From: Burkholderia sp. 9120
GTDB taxonomy: Bacteria > Pseudomonadota > Gammaproteobacteria > Burkholderiales > Burkholderiaceae
Reading direction: 5' to 3'
NCBI RefSeq assembly: GCF_000745015.1
Contig: NZ_JQNA01000001.1
Location: 1,054,001-1,118,000, forward strand
Length of the DNA stretch: 64,000 nt
Of this stretch, positions 50,610-60,121 are shown piece by piece (positions within the stretch are counted from its first letter, which is position 1; each line of letters starts with the position of its first letter). The notes under the pieces are model-generated. The model saw only the letters and a program-made list of their open reading frames with translations, searched no databases and was not told the origin of the DNA. Made by a program: the position numbers and the translations under genes.

Positions 50610-50931
50610 GCAGAATCGGTTGGGTGAGACTGTCTCGCGGGGCCTCGCCTCGCGCCGTGCGCCGGAGTGAAACCGGTGGACGCAGCCGTGGACGGGTGCT
50701 TTAGAATCGCCAGTTTAGAGCATTCCGCGCCCGTTCGAACCGGCTGCCGCGATCCGGCAGCGCGGCGGAAATGCGCCGGAGCGTTGTCTGGCGGCGCGTC
50801 GGCAACTCGCCGGTGCAATACCCGGCATAGCGCCGGGTAACGCGCCAAGGCAATTCACCGCAAGCCGCGTCTGCACGCGGCATGCGCCGCGACGTCACCC
50901 CACCCTTTTTGCATCCGCGACCCAGGCCACC
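50610..50931. other. Divergent promoter region between uvrC and earP
   Basis: 322 bp of GC-rich sequence with repeated CCGGC-type words, giving short potential hairpins (around 50745-50830). No gene, tRNA or confident promoter was recognised. Confidence 0.5.
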
Positions 50932-52125
50932 ATGTCCACCGCTGCGCCCTCTTCCGAACCCGTCGACGCCACGTCCACCGCGATCGCCTGCGACATCTTC
51001 TGCGCGGTCATCGACAATTTCGGCGACATCGGCGTGTGCTGGCGTCTTGCGCGTCAGCTCGCGAGCGAGCACGGCTGGCAGGTGCGCGTGTTCGTCGACG
51101 ATCTGCATGCGTTCCAGAAGCTGTGCCCGTCGCTAGCGCTGGACCGTGCTCGCCAGACGGTCGGCGGCATCGTCGTCGAACACTGGCATCAGCCGGCGCA
51201 TGCGGGCGATACGCTCGACGTCGCCGACGTCGTGATCGAAGCCTTCGCCTGTGAACTGCCGCCGGTCTACGTCGCCGCGATGGCGCGGCGCGAACGCGCG
51301 CCGGTATGGTTCAACCTCGACTATCTGAGCGCCGAAGACTGGGTCGCGGATTTTCATTTGCGGCCGTCGCCGCATCCGCGCTATTCGCTGACCAAGACGT
51401 TCTTCTTCCCCGGACTCGGACCCGGCACCGGCGGCGTGCTGAAAGAACGCCATCTCGACGCCGCACGCGCGGCCTTCGAAACCTCGCAGGCGGCACGCGC
51501 CGCATGGTGGCAGCAGACCGTCGGCCGCGCGCCGCCCCCCGCCGCGGCCACGGTCGTCTCGCTGTTCGCGTACGAAAACCCGGCCGTAAACGGCCTGCTC
51601 GAACAATGGCGCGACAGCGCCGAGCCGGTCGTGCTGCTGGTGCCGGAAGGCCGCATCTCGGGCGCGGTCGCGCGATTTTTCGGGCTGCCCGAATTCACCG
51701 CCGGCGCGCACGCCGAACGCGGCAACCTCAGCGCGCACGCGCTTGCATTCACCAGCCAGCCGGGCTACGACGCGCTGCTCTGGGCCAGCGACATCAATTT
51801 CGTGCGCGGCGAAGACTCGTTCGTGCGGGCCCAATGGGCGGCCAAACCGTTCGTCTGGCATATCTACCCGCAAGCCGACGACGCCCATTTGCCCAAGCTC
51901 GACGCCGCGCTCGCCCACTACGCCCGCACCCTGCCCGCCAACGCCCGCGACGCGTTGGCGCGCTTCTGGCACGCATGGAACGGCGCGGGCCAGCCGGACT
52001 GGGCGGCGTTCCGGCACCACCTTCCGGCACTGAGGCAGCGCGCAGCCGACTGGGCCGTCGAACTGGCTGAAGTGGGCGACCTCGCCGGAAATCTGGCCTT
52101 GTTCGCAAAAACTCAGTTAAAATAA
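50932..52125 (+). CDS. earP: EF-P arginine rhamnosyltransferase EarP
   Basis: Transfers rhamnose from dTDP-rhamnose to Arg32 of elongation factor P, the modification that lets EF-P rescue ribosomes stalled on polyproline. The 397-residue protein matches the EarP family: an N-terminal CAVIDNFGDIGVCWRLARQLA after a short polar leader, a central LPPVYVAAMARRERAPVWFNLDYLSAEDW, and the C-terminal donor site NFVRGEDSFVRAQWAAKPFVWHIYPQ. The efp gene lies 316 bp downstream, the usual partner. Confidence 0.95.
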   Translation: MSTAAPSSEPVDATSTAIACDIFCAVIDNFGDIGVCWRLARQLASEHGWQVRVFVDDLHAFQKLCPSLALDRARQTVGGIVVEHWHQPAHAGDTLDVADVVIEAFACELPPVYVAAMARRERAPVWFNLDYLSAEDWVADFHLRPSPHPRYSLTKTFFFPGLGPGTGGVLKERHLDAARAAFETSQAARAAWWQQTVGRAPPPAAATVVSLFAYENPAVNGLLEQWRDSAEPVVLLVPEGRISGAVARFFGLPEFTAGAHAERGNLSAHALAFTSQPGYDALLWASDINFVRGEDSFVRAQWAAKPFVWHIYPQADDAHLPKLDAALAHYARTLPANARDALARFWHAWNGAGQPDWAAFRHHLPALRQRAADWAVELAEVGDLAGNLALFAKTQLK

Positions 52126-52441
52126 GCGGTTATCCAACGGCCGACGACGCAAGCGCGGCCCGATCGCAGCAAAGCAGGTTGCAAGGCAGGTTGCGAATCG
52201 GCGCCACTCGTGTACACGCCCGCACAGGGTAAAAGCAAGGTAACGGACGCAAGCATATCGAGGCGGCAGATCATGCAGCCTCCCGCGAATCCTCGCGGCA
52301 TACTGGCCACGCTTCATGCACTAGCTTCCCGCCGAACCGCTCCCCTGCGGCGCGGCACGCAGTGAGAGAAGCGCCGAAGCCGCTTGCGCCGTATGCCGTT
52401 GAGCACAAGTTGAAGCTACTCATTTCGTACAGGACAGTTTT
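52126..52441 (+). other. Leader region between earP and efp
   Basis: 316 bp with no gene of convincing composition. The efp ribosome-binding site AGGA lies 8 bp before its ATG. The length allows a separate efp promoter, which I could not place with confidence. Confidence 0.5.
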
Positions 52442-52999
52442 ATGAAGACCGCACAGGAACTCCGCACCGGCAACGTCGTGATGATCGGCGCAGACGCAAT
52501 GGTTGTGCAGAAGGCCGAGTACAACAAATCGGGCCGCAACTCCGCCGTCGTCAAGATGAAGTTCAAGAACCTGCTGACCGGCGCAGGCATGGAAAGCGTG
52601 TACAAGGCCGACGACAAGTTCGACGTCGTCGTGCTGGAACGCAAGGAAGTCACCTACTCGTACTTCGCTGACCCGATGTACGTGTTCATGGACGCCGACT
52701 ACAACCAGTTCGAAGTCGAAGGCGAAATGATGGGCGACGCCCTCCATTACCTCGAAGACGGCATGGCTTGCGAAGTCGTGTTCTACAACGAGAAGGCGAT
52801 TTCGGTTGAACTGCCGACCACGCTGGTTCGCGAAATCATCTACACGGAACCGGCCGTCAAGGGCGACACGTCGTCGGGTAAGGTGTTGAAGAACGCCAAG
52901 CTGACCACGGGTTTCGAACTGCAAGTGCCGCTCTTCTGCAGCATCGGCGACAAGATCGAAATCGACACGCGTACGCACGAATACCGCAGCCGCGCGTAA
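52442..52999 (+). CDS. efp: Translation elongation factor P, Arg32 type
   Basis: Relieves ribosome stalling at consecutive prolines. The 185-residue, three-domain protein has Arg at position 32 ([15 protein letters not shown]) where E. coli has a modified Lys34. This matches the EarP/rhamnose pathway encoded just upstream. The C-terminal signature ([26 protein letters not shown] region, then [18 protein letters not shown]) is intact. Confidence 0.97.
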   Translation: MKTAQELRTGNVVMIGADAMVVQKAEYNKSGRNSAVVKMKFKNLLTGAGMESVYKADDKFDVVVLERKEVTYSYFADPMYVFMDADYNQFEVEGEMMGDALHYLEDGMACEVVFYNEKAISVELPTTLVREIIYTEPAVKGDTSSGKVLKNAKLTTGFELQVPLFCSIGDKIEIDTRTHEYRSRA

Positions 53000-53060
53000 G
53001 CGCCTGGCCGCCCGTTTGCACCCCGCGCCGGCAACTCGCCGGCGTCGTGGAGCAAATGGC

Positions 53061-53100
53061 AAAAAAAGACCCGATCGCCCACGCGATCGGGTCTTTTTTT
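53061..53100. terminator. Bidirectional terminator between efp and the SGNH esterase
   Basis: Perfect 18-bp stem including A7/T7 (53061-53078 with 53083-53100) and loop CCAC. It serves both converging genes. Confidence 0.93.
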
Positions 53101-53122
53101 ATTGTGCAGCAATCCAACGCTA

Positions 53123-54481
53123 TCAGTTTCTGAATCGCTCCCGCACGAACGACGCGATACGTTGTGCAAGCTGCGCGTGCGTCGTGGTCGTCGGATGCAA
53201 CGCGTCCCAGAACAGGAAGCGCGCCGGGTCGTCACAGATCGCGCGTGGGGTCTGTGCGCTCAGGTAAGTCAGTGCGGACGGATTCGGAATGTCGAGACAT
53301 GAATGCGTCGTATCGTCGAGTCCGTATTGCTCGGGATGGCGCAGCATGTCGTCGAACATCGCATTCGCATCGAATAGCTCGATCTGAAGCGTCGCGCCGT
53401 ATCGGAGCCGCAGCGCCGCCGCCATATCGGCCAGCCTCCGGTTGTAATCCTGAACCTCGGCGGCCACCCGCACCGCGTCGCCACGCGCGACGACGACCGG
53501 CGCACGGGAGACGTCCGGGAGTGTAACGAGCAAGATGCGCCTCGCATCGGCCGCGGCGAGTTGCTCGAGGCTGTCGCGCATGTCATTCGCCGCCTGTTCG
53601 GGCGTGCGGCCGTAGCTGACCAGATCGTTGCCGCCGGCGAGCACCGCGAACAGCGTGTTACGCGGCCGATAGTCCGGCGCGAACTTCATATAGTCGCGCC
53701 ATGACTCGACCTGCTGCACGAGGCCAGGCACGACGAGGTGCTGATTGGTCGCGGCTCCTCCGGCTGACCAGTTATACATCGGCAGGTGCAACGCGCTGGC
53801 CAGATACTCGGGCCAGACGGGCCCGTTGCTGAAACGTCCCACATGCCAGCTTGCGCGATTCGGCAGCGTCCACTGGCTCGCATTGAAGGTGTTTTGCGTG
53901 TCGGACAGACTGTCGCCGAATACGATCAGCTTGTTGATGCGCGGCTCCTGCCACGCGCTGTCGATACTCCAGATCGTGAAGTTGAACGACAACCGGTTGT
54001 TGGCGGCGACCGCCTGCGTGAGTGCCGCCCGGATACCACGCGCGTTTAGCGTCTTGCGGCACACGTCGTTGAGGGTGTCTTGCGTCCTGACGCTGTAGAA
54101 CATGTTCTTCCATTGCGTCACGCCGTCCGCCCGCCAGAAACCGGGCACCCGATACCAGTCGCCTCCGCTCGGATCGAGCGCCCATTCGTAGCTCGCGTCG
54201 GGTTCGAGCGGATCCGCGCTGCTGCGATACCAGCAGCGCAGATAGGTGTACGTGTCGTTGCCCCGGCGTAAGGCCAACGGGGATTCAACCGGCATGGCAC
54301 GTGACTGCGGGACCGGCACAGCAAGCGGACCAGACGGCGATAGCGTCATGTCGCCGGTAGGCATCGGGAAAGATACCGGCTCGGCCGCGGCGTTTGCGCC
54401 AGCGGCCGCGAACGGCAGTGCGGCACACACCGCCGTGTTGGTGATCCGGCGACCCAGCGATGCGACACATTGGCAAATCAT
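53123..54481 (-). CDS. Secreted SGNH/GDSL esterase or lipase
   Basis: 452 residues from the ATG at 54481, which AAGGAG precedes by 7 bp; the upstream 21-codon extension is rejected. There is a signal peptide (about residues 1-32), then an N-terminal domain of about 140 residues that I cannot assign. The SGNH domain follows, with FGDSLSDTQNTFN (block I), a block II Gly in WSAGGAATNQHL, GGNDLVSYG (block III) and FWDALHPTTTTHAQLA (block V, Asp-x-x-His). The layout resembles thermolabile-haemolysin and phospholipase-type secreted lipases. It stands alone between two terminators. Confidence 0.88.
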   Translation of the reverse strand: MICQCVASLGRRITNTAVCAALPFAAAGANAAAEPVSFPMPTGDMTLSPSGPLAVPVPQSRAMPVESPLALRRGNDTYTYLRCWYRSSADPLEPDASYEWALDPSGGDWYRVPGFWRADGVTQWKNMFYSVRTQDTLNDVCRKTLNARGIRAALTQAVAANNRLSFNFTIWSIDSAWQEPRINKLIVFGDSLSDTQNTFNASQWTLPNRASWHVGRFSNGPVWPEYLASALHLPMYNWSAGGAATNQHLVVPGLVQQVESWRDYMKFAPDYRPRNTLFAVLAGGNDLVSYGRTPEQAANDMRDSLEQLAAADARRILLVTLPDVSRAPVVVARGDAVRVAAEVQDYNRRLADMAAALRLRYGATLQIELFDANAMFDDMLRHPEQYGLDDTTHSCLDIPNPSALTYLSAQTPRAICDDPARFLFWDALHPTTTTHAQLAQRIASFVRERFRN

Positions 54482-54838
54482 GGACTGCTCCTTCGGTTGT
54501 GGCGGATAAATCGATTTCAGGCGACGCGCGGCGGCACGCGCCATTCGTTACGAAGAGACCATCAGTCGCGGGACGTCGCCCAGGATCACCCGCCACGGAG
54601 AAAAATTCGCTCTGCCATGGCGGCCGAATTTAGGCACTTTTTCTTTTTTGCGCCGCCGTGTATGGTTAGGAAAACTTTACCGGCAGCCTGTCCAAAATTG
54701 CCTGCTCGAGACGCGAATTGACTCACCTTGCATCCGACAAATGCTTGATAAAGCTGAGCAAATGCCTTTGGCACAGTCCATGCTTATCTTCGAGAGAGGC
54801 CAGTACGACTTTATTTTCTTCAACTCCGGAGATGCGAC

Positions 54839-55045
54839 ATGAATAACGACATCGCTGAAGGCAAGTGGAAGCAGATGCTGGGCAAGGCCAAGACCGCATG
54901 GGGCGAATTGACGGACGACGAATTGACCAAGGCTGAAGGCCGTGCCGACAAACTCGCCGGGCTGATCCAGGAACGCTACGGCAAGACCCGTGAACAGGCG
55001 GAATTGGAAGTGCGCCGCTTCTTCGACAGTAATCGGCATTTTTGA
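54839..55045 (+). CDS. CsbD-family stress protein
   Basis: 68 residues, acidic and helical. The family pattern is clear: MNNDIAEGKWKQMLGKAKTAWG, then LTDDELTKAEGRADKLAGLIQERYGKTREQAE. CsbD-like proteins (E. coli YjbJ) are abundant general-stress proteins of unknown mechanism. GGAG lies 8 bp before the ATG. The response regulator gene follows after 208 bp on the same strand. Confidence 0.92.
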   Translation: MNNDIAEGKWKQMLGKAKTAWGELTDDELTKAEGRADKLAGLIQERYGKTREQAELEVRRFFDSNRHF

Positions 55046-55253
55046 CAGGCCGAGTGAAGTAAGTACAGGCGGTCTATCGACGCGCATCCGCGCCGAAACA
55101 GGCCGGCTCAGATCAAACCAAGGACCAGAACTACGTGAGTCGAATCGCCACTCCATTCGACCGGCAGTACCGGCCAGCTATCGCGCCCATGCATTGCGCC
55201 CGTATCGCGGCGCGACGCATCGGTATTCCATCCATTTAAAAATTGCGCTCGCC

Positions 55254-56636
55254 ATGCCACACGCCCTGATTGTTGAAGACGATCCCAATAGCCTGTCGGG
55301 CCTGTCCGCCATCCTCGCGGCCGACGGCTTTTCCGTCGACACCGCGACCACCATCGCCGAAGCGCGGGCGGCTCTGACACGCTTCATTCCTGACGTCGTG
55401 CTGGTCGACCTGAATCTGCCGGACGGCAGCGGGCTCGACGTGTTGCAGCACTTGCCCGCGCATCCGCCCGGCGGCGCTCTGCCCGTGATCGTGATGACCG
55501 GCAACGCGACGGTGGAAAGCGCGATCGAAGGTTTGCGGCACGGCATCTGGGACTATCTGCTCAAGCCGGTCAACATTCCGCGCTTGCGCAGCCTGCTGGC
55601 GCGGATTCCGCGGCCCTACGAGCTGACCGAAGAGGTCCAGACGCTGCGCGCTTCGCTGCGGCAGCTCGGCCGTTTCGGCGCGATGCTCGGCCGCAGCGGC
55701 ACGATCCAGCACGTGTACGACACGATCGAACATATCGCGCCGACCGAAGCGGCCGTGCTGATTTCCGGCGAAGCCGGCACCGGCAAGCAGGTCGCGGCGC
55801 GCACGATGCACGACATGAGCCGGCGCCGCAAAGGCCCGTTCATCACGTTCGATTGCCGGACCGCGGCCAGCGCGGCAGCGCATCGTTCGCTGGATAGCGT
55901 GCTGTTCGGTCACGAGCGCGGCGCATTCAACGGCGCGGAGCAGCGGGAGCCGGGGCTGTTCGAACAGGCGAGCGGCGGCACGCTGTTCATCGACGAGATT
56001 GCCGAATTGCCGCGCGCCCAGCAGGAAGCGCTGCTGCGCGCGCTCGACTCGCAGACCTTCATGCGGGTCGGCGGTACGCATCAGGTGGTGACGGATTTCC
56101 GGCTGATCGCCTCGACGCGCAAAGCGCCGCGCGCGGCGGTGGCCGATGGCAGCCTGCAGGAAGAGCTGGCGCTGCGTCTCGAAGCCGCGGCCGTTACCCT
56201 GCCGCCGCTGCGGGAGCGCGGCGAAGATCCGGCGCTGATCGCTCAGGCGATCGTCGACGAACTGAACCACGAGGCGGCCGCACGCGGGACGGCGGAAGCC
56301 GCCAAGCAGATCGGGCCGAACTTCATCCGCGAATGTCTCGCGTACGAATGGCCGGGCAATGTGCGTGAGTTGCAGGAACGGGCGCGGCGCGCGTATCACG
56401 CGTCGGGCGATGTGGTGGAATCGCTGCGCGCCGACGAAGCCGGCTCGGCCAATGGCCGCGATCTGAACGGCAGCCGCGTGCAGGTGACCGTCGGTACACC
56501 GCTCGCGGACGTCGAGGAAATGCTGATTCGCGCCACGCTCGATGCGGTCGGCGGGACGCGGCACCGTGCGGCGTCGCTACTGGGGATTAGCCCGAAGACG
56601 CTGTACAACAAGTTGCAGCGGATGCGGTTGAATTGA
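55254..56636 (+). CDS. Orphan NtrC-type response regulator with GAFNGA loop
   Basis: 460 residues: a receiver domain (1-120) with phosphoacceptor D52 (VVLVDLNLPDG) and K104; a AAA+ domain with Walker A GEAGTGKQ (172-179) and Walker B GGTLFIDEI (241-249); and a Fis-type helix-turn-helix at 436-456 (RHRAASLLGISPKTLYNKL). The loop that contacts sigma-54 reads GAFNGA (223-228) in place of GAFTGA, and the Arg-finger/sensor region is also diverged (LQEELALRLE for FREDLYYRL). No histidine kinase lies next to it. The ATG at 55254 is chosen because the receiver domain begins there; the 88-codon extension overlaps the csbD end. Confidence 0.9.
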   Translation: MPHALIVEDDPNSLSGLSAILAADGFSVDTATTIAEARAALTRFIPDVVLVDLNLPDGSGLDVLQHLPAHPPGGALPVIVMTGNATVESAIEGLRHGIWDYLLKPVNIPRLRSLLARIPRPYELTEEVQTLRASLRQLGRFGAMLGRSGTIQHVYDTIEHIAPTEAAVLISGEAGTGKQVAARTMHDMSRRRKGPFITFDCRTAASAAAHRSLDSVLFGHERGAFNGAEQREPGLFEQASGGTLFIDEIAELPRAQQEALLRALDSQTFMRVGGTHQVVTDFRLIASTRKAPRAAVADGSLQEELALRLEAAAVTLPPLRERGEDPALIAQAIVDELNHEAAARGTAEAAKQIGPNFIRECLAYEWPGNVRELQERARRAYHASGDVVESLRADEAGSANGRDLNGSRVQVTVGTPLADVEEMLIRATLDAVGGTRHRAASLLGISPKTLYNKLQRMRLN

Positions 56637-56672
56637 GTTGCGCGTTGTTCGTCCAGACAACCGAGGATCATA

Positions 56673-56710
56673 AAAAAACGGCGCCTTCAAAATTGAAGGC
56701 GCCGTTTTTT
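56673..56710. terminator. Bidirectional terminator between the response regulator and nagZ
   Basis: 18-bp perfect stem (56673-56690 with 56693-56710) including A6/T6, able to end both genes. Confidence 0.93.
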
Positions 56711-56764
56711 ATTCGCCGATGCTAAGGCACTCAATGCCCCACGCGAACCGACCTCAAACCGACC

Positions 56765-57802
56765 TCAAGCCGATCCGGCAAACGCACTGCGCAACAACGC
56801 CTGCGCTTGCAGATACTGCGGCTCGGCGACCAGCTTGCTCCACTTCAGCGCCTTGCCGCGCGGCCGCATGCGCTTCAGGCGCTGCTGCGATTCCTTCGAC
56901 GGCGTGAAGCGCAGCGCGTCCAGCACCTTCTCCGCTTCATCCGGCTGATTGCAGATCAGCACCATGTCGCAACCGGCCTGCAGCGCGGCCGTCGCGCCTT
57001 CGGTCAGCGTACCGCCCTGGCGCGCGGCTTCCATCGACAGATCGTCGCTGAAAATCGCGCCCTCGAAGCGCAGCTTGTTGCGCAGAATATCCTGCAGCCA
57101 CACACGAGAAAAACCCGCCGGCTTCGAATCGACCTGCGGATACACCACATGCGCGGGCAGCACCGATCCCAGCGACAGATCGAGCCAGTCGTACGGCGCC
57201 ACGTCGTCGCGCAGGATGTCTTCGAGCGAACGGTCGTCGACCGGCATCGCGACGTGCGAATCCGCCTGCGCGAAACCGTGCCCCGGAAAGTGCTTGCCGC
57301 AATTGCTCATGCCGGCGAGCGCGAGGCCGTGGTTGAGGCTCTTGGCCAGCAGCGTCACCACGCGCGGATCGCGGTGAAACGAGCGGTCGCCAATTACCTG
57401 CGACTGCCCGTAGTTCAGATCGAGCACGGGGGTGAAGCTCATGTCGATGTCGCACGCGCGCAGCTCCGCCGCGAGGATATAGCCGACCGCGGTCGTGACC
57501 TTGGTGGCATGCAGTACGTCGCTGTCCCACAACGTGCCGAGCTTGCCCATCGACGGCAACACGGTGAAGCCGTCGGTGCGAAAGCGCTGGACGCGGCCGC
57601 CTTCGTGGTCGACGGCGATCAGCAGATCCGGGCTCACGTCGCGGATCGCGGCGGTCAGCGCGAGCAACTGCGCGCGGTTCTCGTAGTGGCGCGCGAACAG
57701 GATTACGCCGCCTGTCATCGGATGGGCAAGGCGGCGCCTGTCGTCGTCGTTCAGCGTTTTGCCGACCACGTCGAGCATCACCGGTCCGGGAGTGGTTTTC
57801 AT
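56765..57802 (-). CDS. nagZ: Beta-N-acetylhexosaminidase NagZ
   Basis: Cytosolic GH3 enzyme that removes GlcNAc from 1,6-anhydro-muropeptides in cell-wall recycling; in many bacteria its product signals AmpC induction. The 345-residue protein has the family signature CGKHFPGHGFAQADSHVAMP with the catalytic His in the flexible loop, the nucleophile Asp in IFSDDLSMEAA, and GPVMLDVVGKTLNDDDRRRLAHP at the N terminus. It is the last gene of the lepA-nagZ operon, after a terminator-like hairpin behind acpS. Confidence 0.95.
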   Translation of the reverse strand: MKTTPGPVMLDVVGKTLNDDDRRRLAHPMTGGVILFARHYENRAQLLALTAAIRDVSPDLLIAVDHEGGRVQRFRTDGFTVLPSMGKLGTLWDSDVLHATKVTTAVGYILAAELRACDIDMSFTPVLDLNYGQSQVIGDRSFHRDPRVVTLLAKSLNHGLALAGMSNCGKHFPGHGFAQADSHVAMPVDDRSLEDILRDDVAPYDWLDLSLGSVLPAHVVYPQVDSKPAGFSRVWLQDILRNKLRFEGAIFSDDLSMEAARQGGTLTEGATAALQAGCDMVLICNQPDEAEKVLDALRFTPSKESQQRLKRMRPRGKALKWSKLVAEPQYLQAQALLRSAFAGSA

Positions 57803-57826
57803 CGAATTCCGCTAGAAAAAAGCTTG

Positions 57827-57860
57827 AGACAAAGAAAGACGCGGCCTTTGCAGGCCGCGT
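57827..57860 (-). terminator. Terminator-like hairpin between acpS and nagZ
   Basis: 9-bp stem ACGCGGCCT/AGGCCGCGT (57839-57847 and 57852-57860) with TTGC loop, followed on the minus strand by CTTTCTTTGTCTC. It is 12 bp past the acpS stop and 24 bp before the nagZ start, so nagZ may be transcribed at a lower level than the genes before it. Confidence 0.65.
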
Positions 57861-57872
57861 TCAAAGTATTTT

Positions 57873-58403
57873 TTATTCGTCGGCGGCGGGAGCGTGCGGA
57901 GCGTCCGGCGTTGGGGCCGATGAAGGCGGTTGGGTTTGAGTTGGCGGTTGCGTCTGTATTTGAGCGTCCGGCTGTGTTTGCGTCGCCGTTTGCACCGTCC
58001 CGCTCTCCTGCCCGGTTTCCGCAATCACGAACGACACCGCGTAGTCCCGCTCGTCGCTGATCGTCACGCGCGCCGTGATGCCGCGCGCGTCGAGCCATTC
58101 GGCCAGCTCGCCGGAGGCCACCACCATCGGTTCGCCGCTCGGCTTGTTGAGCGTTTGCAGCGCACGCCAGGTCATCGGCCAGCGCATACCCAGGCCAATC
58201 GCTTTCGAGAACGCTTCTTTCGCCGAGAACCGCGTGGCGAGAAACGCGAGACCGCGCGCCGCCGACCGAGCCTGACGCGCGTGATAAACGCGCAGTTCGT
58301 CCGGCCCGAGCACCTTCTCGGCAAAGCGGCCGTTGGTGCGCGTCATGACCGCGGCCACGCGGCTGACCTGAACGATATCCGTGCCGATGCCGTAGATCGT
58401 CAT
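57873..58403 (-). CDS. acpS: Holo-[acyl-carrier-protein] synthase with a Gln/Thr/Pro-rich tail
   Basis: Transfers 4'-phosphopantetheine from CoA to acyl carrier protein. The core (residues 1-130) has [16 protein letters not shown] with Mg-binding D9, and [13 protein letters not shown] with E63. Residues 131-176 form a low-complexity tail made of TQTQP-type repeats that ordinary AcpS (about 126 residues) lacks. It lies 27 bp after pdxJ, the same neighbour as in E. coli. Confidence 0.94.
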   Translation of the reverse strand: MTIYGIGTDIVQVSRVAAVMTRTNGRFAEKVLGPDELRVYHARQARSAARGLAFLATRFSAKEAFSKAIGLGMRWPMTWRALQTLNKPSGEPMVVASGELAEWLDARGITARVTISDERDYAVSFVIAETGQESGTVQTATQTQPDAQIQTQPPTQTQPPSSAPTPDAPHAPAADE

Positions 58404-58430
58404 GTGGGGTGCCGTCGCAGATCCGCCGAA

Positions 58431-59195
58431 CTACGCGCGCGCGCCGAGACGCGCGGCGACCATGATCGCCTTCATCTCGCGCACCGCGTTTTCCCAGCCG
58501 GCGAAGATCGCATGCGCCACGATCGAGTGGCCGATATTCAATTCGTCGATGCCTTCGATCGCCGCGATCTGCTGCACGTTCGTGTAGTGCAAGCCGTGGC
58601 CCGCGTTCACCTTGATGCCGAGCGTCGCGCCGAATTCCACCGCGCGAACCACGCGCTCGAATTCGCGCTGCTGTTCGGCGGGATCGTGCGCTTCCGCGTA
58701 ACGGCCGGTGTGCAGTTCGATCACCGGCGCGCCGGCTTCGTGCGCGGCGCGAATCTGCGTTTCGTCCGGGTCGATGAAGAGCGACACGCGCGAGTTCGCT
58801 TCCGCGAGCTGCTTGCACGCGGCCCGCACCGCTTCGAACTGGCCGGCGACGTCGAGGCCGCCTTCCGTGGTCAGTTCCTGGCGCTTTTCGGGCACGAGGC
58901 AGGTGTCGTGCGGCTGCACTTCACAGGCGATGTCGAGCATCTCCTGAGTCACCGCGCATTCGAGATTCATGCGCGTTTTCAGCAGCGGACGCAGCTTGCG
59001 CACGTCGGCGTCGACGATATGGCGGCGGTCTTCGCGCAGATGCAGCGTGATCACGTCGGCGCCCGCCTCTTCGGCCATCAACGCGGCGCGGATCGGATCG
59101 GGATAGGACGTGCCGCGCGCGTTGCGCAGCGTGGCGACGTGATCGATATTCACGCCCAGGTCAATGACGTTCGGCAACGTAAGAAAGAAGCTCAT
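58431..59195 (-). CDS. pdxJ: Pyridoxine 5'-phosphate synthase PdxJ
   Basis: Condenses 3-amino-2-oxopropyl phosphate with deoxyxylulose-5-phosphate in vitamin B6 synthesis. The product has 254 residues starting [29 protein letters not shown], the family N terminus. Other blocks are [27 protein letters not shown] and [12 protein letters not shown]. The ATG at 59195 overlaps the recO stop by 4 bp (ATGA), so translation is coupled; the longer frame inside recO is rejected. Confidence 0.96.
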   Translation of the reverse strand: MSFFLTLPNVIDLGVNIDHVATLRNARGTSYPDPIRAALMAEEAGADVITLHLREDRRHIVDADVRKLRPLLKTRMNLECAVTQEMLDIACEVQPHDTCLVPEKRQELTTEGGLDVAGQFEAVRAACKQLAEANSRVSLFIDPDETQIRAAHEAGAPVIELHTGRYAEAHDPAEQQREFERVVRAVEFGATLGIKVNAGHGLHYTNVQQIAAIEGIDELNIGHSIVAHAIFAGWENAVREMKAIMVAARLGARA

Positions 59196-60121
59196 AAGTT
59201 CTGCAAGTCGATCAGGATCTGGCGCGTCGCGAGCGGCGTGCCGCCAAGGTAAGTGTTGAGCAGAAAGCGCATCAGCGTTTTGCTTTGCGCCACGGTCTGC
59301 GCACGATGGTAATCGTCCTGCTCCATGTCGAGCAAGGTCTGCCCCGAAACCACCGGCCATTGCGCGGGTAGATCGTCGGAGGCTTCGCGCACGCCGCGCT
59401 CCGGATCGAACACGTAGCGGCCTTCGGCCACCACCGCTTTACGCGCGACGGTGCGATTCAGCGCCATCGCGTAACCGGTTTCGCGCAGCAGCACGCGCTC
59501 GAACGAACGCAGCACCTGCACGGGCGGTTCGTCGTGCGCGAGACGCGTCATGGTGACAACGTAGTGATGAAACAGTTGCGGATGCGGGTCTTCGCGCGCG
59601 CAGAATTTGACCATCAGTTCGTTGACGTAGAAGCCGCACAACAGCGCGTCGCCGCACAACGGCAACATGCCGCCGACCCATTCGGCGCCGGTCAGCGTGC
59701 GCACTTCGGATTTGCCGGACCACGACAGCGCGAGCGGCTGGAACGTCTGCAAGACGCCGCGCAACGCCGAGTGCGGTCGCTTCGCGCCCTTCGCAACCAG
59801 CGCGAGACGACCGTGATCGCGCGACAGCACGTCGATGATCAGACTGGTCTCGCTATACGGGTAGCTATGCAGAACGAACGCGGGTTGTTCCGTGATCCGG
59901 TAGTCGGATGCGGAGGTGCGCGGCGCACGGCGCGCCGGCGCGCGAGCCGGAGAAGAGCTCGCCGCCTTGTGCGGTTCGCCCTCGCTGCCCTGGCTGCTTT
60001 TACTGGAAGATTTTCTGGTGCTACGCGCGGGCCTGACAGGCTCGCGTGCGGGTGCGGCCGGCTCCGAATCGTCCGGCTCGCCCGCGGAATTCCGCGTCAT
60101 CCACGCGTCATTCGTACCCAT
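59192..60121 (-). CDS. recO: DNA repair protein RecO with disordered N-terminal extension
   Basis: Works with RecF/RecR to load RecA on SSB-coated DNA. The 309-residue protein has an OB fold starting near residue 74 ([20 protein letters not shown]) and then the helical RecO domain. The first 73 residues are Ser/Pro/Ala/Arg-rich and absent from E. coli RecO. The CxxC-type zinc ligands of some RecO proteins are not evident. The ATG at 60121 lies inside the era end (14-bp overlap); an ATG at 60100 is an alternative. Part of era-recO-pdxJ. Confidence 0.93.
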   Translation of the reverse strand: MGTNDAWMTRNSAGEPDDSEPAAPAREPVRPARSTRKSSSKSSQGSEGEPHKAASSSPARAPARRAPRTSASDYRITEQPAFVLHSYPYSETSLIIDVLSRDHGRLALVAKGAKRPHSALRGVLQTFQPLALSWSGKSEVRTLTGAEWVGGMLPLCGDALLCGFYVNELMVKFCAREDPHPQLFHHYVVTMTRLAHDEPPVQVLRSFERVLLRETGYAMALNRTVARKAVVAEGRYVFDPERGVREASDDLPAQWPVVSGQTLLDMEQDDYHRAQTVAQSKTLMRFLLNTYLGGTPLATRQILIDLQNL

